10,938 nt of DNA from positions 1 to 10,938 of the forward strand of contig DOFA01000043.1 of assembly GCA_003532195.1 (NCBI GenBank). The letters are read 5' to 3'. The number at the start of each line of letters is the position of its first letter. The stretch's first letter is position 1. The translations under genes were made by a program, and so were the position numbers. The notes under the pieces are model-generated. The model did not search any database and was not told the origin of the DNA. It worked only from the letters and a program-made list of their open reading frames with translations. Origin of the DNA: Clostridiales bacterium. GTDB taxonomy: Bacteria; Bacillota; Clostridia; Saccharofermentanales; UBA5734. Of this stretch, positions 5,922 to 10,938 are shown piece by piece.

Positions 5922-7516
5922 ATCGCTGCCAGATCGGCGGCGGCAGTGGTGATCATCCGGATGCCGGTTTCCTTGACCAGGACATTCAGGACGTCCGGTG
6001 AAACGAAAGCCGGCAGGGTGGGGCCGAGGTATATGTTCTTCACACCCAGGGCCAGCAGCGTCAGCAGGACGGCAACCGCCTTCTGCTCATACCAGGACAG
6101 AACCAGGGTCAGCGGCAGGTGGTTGATATCGGTGCCGAAAGCTTCAGCCAGGGCGACCGCAACCCGGATTGCCGAATAGGAGTCGTTGCATTGGCCCATA
6201 TCCATGATCCGGGGGAAGGGCCCGATCTGCCCCAGATCCAGGTCGTTAAAGCGGTACTTGCCGCAGGCCAGGGTTAAAACCAGCTCATCCGGCCGGGTTG
6301 ACGCCACGAATTCCGTATAGTAATTGCGGCCGGGTTTCGCGCCGTCGCAGCCGCCAACCAGATAAATATGTTTCAAGACTCCGGATTTGACCGCTTCAAT
6401 GACTTGACCAGCCGCACCAAGGACGGCCGCGTGGCCAAAACCGGTGATCAGCTTCGACCCCTGGTTGATGCCGGTCATCACATGATCCTCAGCATAGCCG
6501 CCTAATTCCAGCGCTTTGGCGATTACCGGGGTGAAATCCTTGCCCCGGTTGGTTTCGGGGATATGGACCAGACCGGGATATGCGACGACGGCCGTTGTGA
6601 AAACGCGGTCGGCGTATTCGGCTCGCGGCGGCATCAGGCAGTTGGTGGTGAAGAGGAAGGCGCCGGGCACGCCCCGGAATTCTTTTTGCTGGTTCTGCCA
6701 GGCGGTGCCAAAATTGCCTTTGAGCTGCGGATGCTTTTTCAACTCCGGATAACCATGGGCCGGCAGCATCTCGCCGTGGGTGTAGATGTTAATACCTTTG
6801 CCGTCGGTTTGCAGGAGCAGTTGCTTTAAGTCGAGCAAATCGTGGCCGGATACCACAATGAAGGGCCCTTTCTCAATGACCATGCTGACAGGGGTCGGCT
6901 GCGGATCGCCGTAAGCACCGGTGTTGGCTGCGTCCAAAAGCTCCATGCAGCGGTAGTTGTCGAGTCCGAACTGCTTGAGCAGAGCCAGCCAGCCAGCGGT
7001 CGAATGGCTGTTGCCAACTGCCCGCATGCCGGCGAACAGAGCTTCAGTGACGGCCGGATCGGTTTTGCCCAGGACCAGGGCGTGATAAGCATAGGCGGCC
7101 ATACCCCGCAATCCCAGAAGCAGGAGCGTGCGCAGGGAAACGACATCGGGATCGCCGGCAAACAGCTGGGACGGTTCCGTGATCTCAGCTTGCGGCATAC
7201 AGGAACAGCAGGCGCCGCAGCCGCTGTTTTTCGGCCGGTACTGGTCGATCAGCTGGTCGATCAGGCCGATAAGCTTCTTGATAGAAACCTCATCGAAACT
7301 GACGTTGGTGATGGTGGTGAATAATCCCTCCATCATCAATTGGGCCGCATGATCGGTCATCTCCTGATCTTCAAAAAGCATGGCCAGACGGATCAGGGCG
7401 ACGGTCAGCTCATCCTGCAGCCCGGAAACCGACGGTTCCTTGCCGCAGACCCCTTTGACGGTGCAACCTTTGCCGCCGGCAGTCTGTTCACATTGGAAAC
7501 AAAACATATTTGACAT
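5906..7516 (-). CDS. hcp: Hybrid cluster protein (Hcp, class I type)
   Basis: Cytoplasmic Fe-S enzyme historically called hydroxylamine reductase; E. coli Hcp acts as an NO reductase, and a role in nitrosative or oxidative stress is likely here. The 536 residues start with Cys6, Cys9, Cys18 and Cys24 (C-x2-C-x8-C-x5-C), the [4Fe-4S] pattern of class I Hcps from anaerobes. All expected hybrid-cluster ligands are present: His225, Glu249, Cys293, Cys390 (the likely persulfide site in GGCDGAKPGRNYY), Cys418, Cys443 and Glu477. An additional cluster, Cys100, 103, 104 and 106 (CGACCSC), lies in the helical domain. The ATG at 7516 has AGGAGG seven bases upstream. It is monocistronic or weakly linked to trxB across hairpins, and divergent from a transporter gene. 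No hcr reductase is adjacent. Confidence 0.96.
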   Translation of the reverse strand: MSNMFCFQCEQTAGGKGCTVKGVCGKEPSVSGLQDELTVALIRLAMLFEDQEMTDHAAQLMMEGLFTTITNVSFDEVSIKKLIGLIDQLIDQYRPKNSGCGACCSCMPQAEITEPSQLFAGDPDVVSLRTLLLLGLRGMAAYAYHALVLGKTDPAVTEALFAGMRAVGNSHSTAGWLALLKQFGLDNYRCMELLDAANTGAYGDPQPTPVSMVIEKGPFIVVSGHDLLDLKQLLLQTDGKGINIYTHGEMLPAHGYPELKKHPQLKGNFGTAWQNQQKEFRGVPGAFLFTTNCLMPPRAEYADRVFTTAVVAYPGLVHIPETNRGKDFTPVIAKALELGGYAEDHVMTGINQGSKLITGFGHAAVLGAAGQVIEAVKSGVLKHIYLVGGCDGAKPGRNYYTEFVASTRPDELVLTLACGKYRFNDLDLGQIGPFPRIMDMGQCNDSYSAIRVAVALAEAFGTDINHLPLTLVLSWYEQKAVAVLLTLLALGVKNIYLGPTLPAFVSPDVLNVLVKETGIRMITTAAADLAAIRAAV

Positions 7517-7557
7517 AGAATAGCCTCCTGTTTGATATCTGCCTGAGCGGCGTTCGC

Positions 7558-7585
7558 TTGTGTTCTTGAGTCAGTGTACTATAAT
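7558..7585 (+). promoter_or_regulatory. Candidate promoter of the plus-strand operon
   Basis: A perfect TATAAT (7580-7585) is preceded 16 bases earlier by TTGTGT (7558-7563), a weak -35. RNA would start near 7592, and the palindrome at 7600-7615 would then lie in the early leader, where a bound protein would block transcription. The ribosome site AAGGGG (7618-7623) follows, about six bases before the transporter ATG. The -10 overlaps the minus-strand hcp -10 region, so the two divergent promoters may compete. Confidence 0.45.
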
Positions 7586-7615
7586 AATCAGCAAGATTCG
7601 GTAGCTTTAGCTACC
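7578..7615 (-). promoter_or_regulatory. hcp control region with 16-bp palindrome
   Basis: Upstream of hcp, GGTAGCTTTAGCTACC (7600-7615) is a perfect palindrome. A possible hcp -10 element, TATAGT, lies at 7578-7583 on the minus strand, with no recognisable -35. That puts the palindrome centre roughly 37 bases before the predicted RNA start, close to where CRP/FNR-family activators bind class II promoters. Hcp genes in many anaerobes are controlled by the CRP/FNR-like regulator HcpR, so this is a reasonable operator candidate. The half-site is not an exact match to any consensus I can quote with certainty. Confidence 0.4.
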
Positions 7616-7629
7616 AAAAGGGGCAAAAA

Positions 7630-8544
7630 ATGAACCGGACTCAACTCAAAGCTAATCTCTACCTGCTGCTGGCCGCGGCCATCTGGGGATTTTCTTTCGT
7701 CGCCCAGCGAGTCGGGGTCCGATATGTCGGCTCCTTTTACATGAATGGCATCCGCTTCGCCGTGGGCGTGCTTGTCTTGCTGCCGGTTTTGCTGCTCAGA
7801 CGCCGTTCGGATACCGCTGACCGCCGGAAAAACATCCTGACCCTGAAAGCCGGGCTGCTGGCCGGAATCATACTTTTCGCCGCGGTTTCGCTGCAGCAGC
7901 TGGGGATTGTCGGCACGAGCGCCGGTAAATCAGCGTTTATCACCAGCCTGTACATCATTCTGGTACCGGTTTTCGGACTTCTGCTCGGGCGCCGCATCGG
8001 ACTGGGCGCCTGGCTGGGCACGGCCTGCGCTGCCGCCGGATTGTATTTCCTCTGCGTGACCGAAGCGCTGACTATTTCCGGGTACGATCTGTTGATCCTG
8101 GGCAGTGCGGTTCTCTATACGGTCCACATTCTCCTGGTCGATCATTACAGCTCCCGGGTTTATATTCTGAAAATGGCCCTTTGCCAGTTTGCGGTCTGTG
8201 CGGTGCTCAGCCTGGCTGTCGCCGCCGCCGCCGAAACGATCACCTGGGCCGGCGTCCGCCAGGCAGCTGTCCCGCTTTTATACGGCGGCATCGGTTCGGT
8301 CGGCATCGCCTTTACCTTGCAGCTGGCCGGCCAAAAAGACGCCTCGCCGACCAGCGCGGCAATTATCCTGGGTTCGGAGTCCCTTTTCGCGCTGCTGGGC
8401 GGTTTCCTGATCCTGCAGGAAAGAATGGACGGGCGGGGCATTGCCGGCATTATCCTGATGATATCCGGCATCGTTCTATCTCAGTTGCCGGCTCGGACCC
8501 GAACCGTCGCCCTGGGTACGGAGGTTAAAGATGACGTTGCGTAA
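7630..8544 (+). CDS. EamA-family drug/metabolite (DMT) transporter
   Basis: Cytoplasmic-membrane protein of 304 residues with ten predicted helices (about 8-27, 38-57, 73-92, 101-120, 126-143, 152-171, 180-200, 212-232, 243-263 and 269-287), the two-fold EamA repeat of the DMT superfamily. Typical stretches are AAAIWGFSFVAQRVG in helix 1, GTSAGKSAFITSLYIILVP ending the first repeat, and PTSAAIILGSESLFALLGGFLILQE in the second. Members export amino acids, nucleotides, sugars or small drugs; the substrate cannot be read from sequence. The ATG at 7630 has AAGGGG upstream. The gene opens a three-gene plus-strand operon and its stop overlaps the next start by 14 bases, so it is probably translated together with the acetyltransferase fusion. 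A linked function with that enzyme is plausible but unproven. Confidence 0.92.
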   Translation: MNRTQLKANLYLLLAAAIWGFSFVAQRVGVRYVGSFYMNGIRFAVGVLVLLPVLLLRRRSDTADRRKNILTLKAGLLAGIILFAAVSLQQLGIVGTSAGKSAFITSLYIILVPVFGLLLGRRIGLGAWLGTACAAAGLYFLCVTEALTISGYDLLILGSAVLYTVHILLVDHYSSRVYILKMALCQFAVCAVLSLAVAAAAETITWAGVRQAAVPLLYGGIGSVGIAFTLQLAGQKDASPTSAAIILGSESLFALLGGFLILQERMDGRGIAGIILMISGIVLSQLPARTRTVALGTEVKDDVA

Positions 8545-10165
8545 TCAGGAAATTCCGGCGCGGATCTGCACGCGCCAGGATCTGGAAAACGATTTCCAGG
8601 AAATTGGCATCAGGGCCGGCATGACCCTGGTTGTCCATTCTTCTTTGAAAAGCCTGGGATGGGTGCCGGGCGGTGCCCGCAGCGTTGTGGACGCCCTGCT
8701 GGCCGTCCTGGGGCTGGACGGGACTTTGGTGATGCCGGCGCACTGCGGCGATAACAGCGACCCGGCTTACTGGCGGCATCCGCCGGTCCCGGAAGACTGG
8801 TGGTCCGTTATCCGCAGCGAAACGCCGCCATTCGACCCGGCGTTAAGCCCCTGCAGCGGTATGGGAGCGGTTGCCGATTGCTTCCGGGCTTACCCCGGGG
8901 TGCTGCGCAGCAACCACCCGACCAGCTCGTTCATCGCCCGCGGACCGCAAGCCGCTGAATTGCTGGCCCGGCATGACCTGGACTGCTGCCTGGGCGAGAA
9001 TTCGCCCTGCGGCGCCCTGGAACGGGCAAATGCCTGGGTGCTCCTGCTGGGCGTCGATTTTGACCGCTGCACGGTGATGCATCTGGCCGAATACCGCAGC
9101 CAGTGCCGCACGTCGATTCGCCAGGCCTCCGCTATCTGTAAAGATGGCCGCCGGGAATTCGCGCCTTATACCGAACTGGAATTTGACTCGGACGATTTTC
9201 CGGCGCCCGGCCGGGAGATGGAAGCGTCCGGATTGGTGCGCCGCCTGGTCGTCAGCGGTTCGCAGCTGCGGCTTTTCCGGGTCCGCGATGCCGTCAAGAC
9301 CGCGGAGAGCTGGCTGGGGCGCAATCGCCTGCGCCGTCTGGGCGAGCCTGACCGCCTGAGAATTCTCGATTATCTGCGCCAGGAGCCGGAATACAATCTG
9401 TTTCTGATTGGTGATATCGAGAATTTCGGAATGGCACCGGATTTTATGGATGTGATGGCCTACGAAAAAGACGGGGCTATCGACAGTGTGTTGCTGCGCT
9501 ACCACCACAGCTTCATTCCTTACAGCCATAAGCCTGATTTTGACACGGCGCCTCTTTTATCTGCGCTGCGGACGCCGAATTTGCGTATCCTTTCCGGTAA
9601 ACAGTCGGTCATCGACCGCCTGCGCCCGCACCTGCCGGGTTTTAAATGGCGTAATTCTTTTCTGATGAAATTAAGCCGGGCTGACCTGAAGGATTCTGCC
9701 GCAGAAGATCCGCCGCCGCCACAGGATGTTGTAATCCGCCGCACCGCCGCCGGCGATGTGCCGGCGCTGGCCGATTTTATCGCCGGCATTGCCGAATTTT
9801 CCCGCCAGGGTTCGCGGGCAGAGCAGGTCGCCGAGCTGCAGGCTGTGGTCGATTCCGGATCCAACCATTATTTTATCGCCGAACATCAGGGGCAGATTAT
9901 TGCCGACGCCGGAACGACCGCGGAGAATTCCCTATCCGCCATGGTTGTGGCGGTGGCCACCCGCCCGGACTGGCGCAACCGCGGCCTGGCCAGCCGGCTG
10001 GTGAGCGCGCTGGCCGCTGACCGGCTCAGCGGCGGCCGGGAATACCTTTGCCTGTTCTATGACAACCCGGCTGCCGGCAAAATCTACCGCCGGCTTGGTT
10101 TCCAGGACGCCGGCCAATGGGCGATGGCTGTCCCGGAATCCCCGATACCCGTCAAGGAGGAGTGA
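8531..10165 (+). CDS. AAC(3)-family acetyltransferase fused to GNAT acetyltransferase
   Basis: One uninterrupted 544-codon frame encoding two unrelated acetyl-CoA-dependent enzymes. Residues about 15-262 match the AAC(3)/Antibiotic_NAT family: VHSSLKSLGWVPGG (35-48), FDPALSPCSGMG (101-112), RSNHPTSSFIARGP (126-139), GENSPCGALE (155-164) and TVMHLAEY (181-188), whose His184 and Glu187 are likely active-site residues. Residues about 265-540 look like a full stand-alone GNAT protein: an N-terminal half with EPEYNLFLIGDIENFG (285-300), then a catalytic GNAT fold with the acetyl-CoA loop RNRGLA (482-487) and Tyr519 in AGKIYRRLGF. Single AAC(3) proteins are about 260-280 residues, so this is near double length. 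The ATG at 8531 has GGAGG six bases upstream. The substrate is unknown; AAC(3) homologues in environmental bacteria are often not true resistance enzymes. Confidence 0.9.
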   Translation: MTLRNQEIPARICTRQDLENDFQEIGIRAGMTLVVHSSLKSLGWVPGGARSVVDALLAVLGLDGTLVMPAHCGDNSDPAYWRHPPVPEDWWSVIRSETPPFDPALSPCSGMGAVADCFRAYPGVLRSNHPTSSFIARGPQAAELLARHDLDCCLGENSPCGALERANAWVLLLGVDFDRCTVMHLAEYRSQCRTSIRQASAICKDGRREFAPYTELEFDSDDFPAPGREMEASGLVRRLVVSGSQLRLFRVRDAVKTAESWLGRNRLRRLGEPDRLRILDYLRQEPEYNLFLIGDIENFGMAPDFMDVMAYEKDGAIDSVLLRYHHSFIPYSHKPDFDTAPLLSALRTPNLRILSGKQSVIDRLRPHLPGFKWRNSFLMKLSRADLKDSAAEDPPPPQDVVIRRTAAGDVPALADFIAGIAEFSRQGSRAEQVAELQAVVDSGSNHYFIAEHQGQIIADAGTTAENSLSAMVVAVATRPDWRNRGLASRLVSALAADRLSGGREYLCLFYDNPAAGKIYRRLGFQDAGQWAMAVPESPIPVKEE

Positions 10166-10170
10166 ACATC

Positions 10171-10938
10171 ATGCTGCAGGATCCCCGAATTAACCAACTG
10201 GCCGGCGTTCTTCTGCGCCATTCCCTGGCGCTGGAGGCCGGCGACATTTTCCAGGTCAGCGCCTCAACAGCCGCCAAGCCTCTGGTTGAGGCCATTTTCC
10301 GCGAGTCGGCGACCCTCGGTGTATTCCCGGTGATCCGCTGGCTGGATGAAGAGATCGCACGCCAAAGTTATGACCTGCTGACGCCGGGGCAGGCCGCGAC
10401 CGAACGTTATCTGGAGCTGACCAATCAATGGGAATTGAACCGCTGGCAGAACCTCGCGGCTAACCTGAGCCTGCGCGCGCCGGAGAACGACCAGGAACTC
10501 AGCCAGGTTGACCGGGCGAAAATCCAGATGACCGGCAAAGCCGGCGAGATAGTGCAGCGCCTAATCATCGACGAGCGCAAGTGGGCTTTGTTCTATTGGC
10601 CGACGCCGGCCCAGGCCCAGAAAGCCGGCCTGTCGACCGGCGATTTCCTGGATTTCGTTCTCAGCGTCAGCCTGATCGATTATGACCGGCTGCTGCGGGC
10701 CGAGCAAAAACTGGCCGCCCGCATGGAAGCCGCCGATCAGGTCCGGATCATCGCGCCGGAAACCGACCTGGCTTTCTCGATCCGCGGCTTGCCTGCGGTC
10801 TGCTGCTATGGTCGCCGCAATATCCCCGACGGCGAAGTCTACACCGCGCCGGTCCGCGGCTCCGCCCAGGGCCGGATCACCTATAATGTTCCTTCGACGA
10901 TGTGGGGCCAGACCTTTGACCAGATCAGCCTGGAGTTC
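10171..10938 (+). CDS. M29-family metallo-aminopeptidase, N-terminal part (runs off right edge)
   Basis: An open frame of 256 codons from the ATG at 10171 to the window edge with no stop. The sequence fits the thermophilic aminopeptidase (M29; AmpS/AmpT/PepS) family. It starts with an N-terminal domain typical of the family. The segment RRNIPDGEVYTAPV (215-228) follows, in which Glu222 is the first expected metal ligand of the two-metal catalytic site. The remaining ligands (another Glu, two His, an Asp and the catalytic Tyr) would be beyond the edge, since full proteins are about 400 residues. These cytosolic enzymes release N-terminal amino acids from peptides. The start is five bases after the fusion gene's stop, with AGGAGG 10 bases upstream, so it is the third gene of the operon. 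Confidence 0.9.
   Translation, partial: MLQDPRINQLAGVLLRHSLALEAGDIFQVSASTAAKPLVEAIFRESATLGVFPVIRWLDEEIARQSYDLLTPGQAATERYLELTNQWELNRWQNLAANLSLRAPENDQELSQVDRAKIQMTGKAGEIVQRLIIDERKWALFYWPTPAQAQKAGLSTGDFLDFVLSVSLIDYDRLLRAEQKLAARMEAADQVRIIAPETDLAFSIRGLPAVCCYGRRNIPDGEVYTAPVRGSAQGRITYNVPSTMWGQTFDQISLEF

Noticed and set aside
8531..9320. AAC(3) half called as an aminoglycoside resistance gene
   Set aside because: The family is certain enough, but many members in environmental anaerobes are not shown to act on aminoglycosides, and there is no mobile element or other resistance gene nearby.
8843..9529. Minus-strand frame of 228 codons opposite the acetyltransferase fusion
   Set aside because: Antisense to conserved AAC(3) and GNAT motifs, with no recognisable domain and no promoter or ribosome site in support.

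Overview
The window looks like chromosomal DNA from a strictly anaerobic, fairly GC-rich member of the Bacillota, probably a Clostridia-type fermenter or syntroph. This is inferred from four things: the rnfC-D-G-E-A-B gene order typical of clostridial Rnf loci, a class I-type hybrid cluster protein, strong AGGAGG-like ribosome sites before almost every gene, and no aerobic respiratory genes. No finer placement is possible from the sequence alone.

Layout. Positions 1-4705 (minus strand) hold an Rnf operon read in the order rnfC, rnfD, rnfG, rnfE, rnfA, rnfB. The last gene runs off the left edge after 113 codons. Upstream and in the same direction are a thioredoxin reductase gene (4805-5725) and a hybrid cluster protein gene, hcp (5906-7516). 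A 113-bp divergent control region (7517-7629) separates hcp from a plus-strand operon. That operon encodes a ten-helix EamA/DMT transporter (7630-8544), a fusion of an AAC(3)-family acetyltransferase to a complete GNAT protein (8531-10165), and the first 256 codons of an M29 aminopeptidase (10171 to the right edge). The window is almost entirely coding; the three intergenic spaces of about 100-180 bp hold hairpins, palindromes and candidate promoters. There is no gap of 300 bases or more.

How the genes fit together. The minus-strand half is about redox balance. Rnf couples ferredoxin:NAD+ electron transfer to ion pumping across the membrane. TrxB keeps thioredoxin reduced with NADPH. Hcp removes nitric oxide or hydroxylamine. 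The plus-strand half has no evident link to this. It looks like a small accessory cassette for acetylating, exporting or degrading amino or peptide compounds, but its substrate is unknown.

Most unusual points: the AAC(3)-GNAT fusion; a Cys-rich C-terminal extension on RnfE; a 24-bp-period duplication that includes the hcp stop codon; a perfect 14-bp-arm inverted repeat overlapping the probable trxB promoter; and a 16-bp palindrome between hcp and the transporter gene. I found no tRNA, rRNA, CRISPR array, transposase or prophage gene, and no clear case for a wholly new system.
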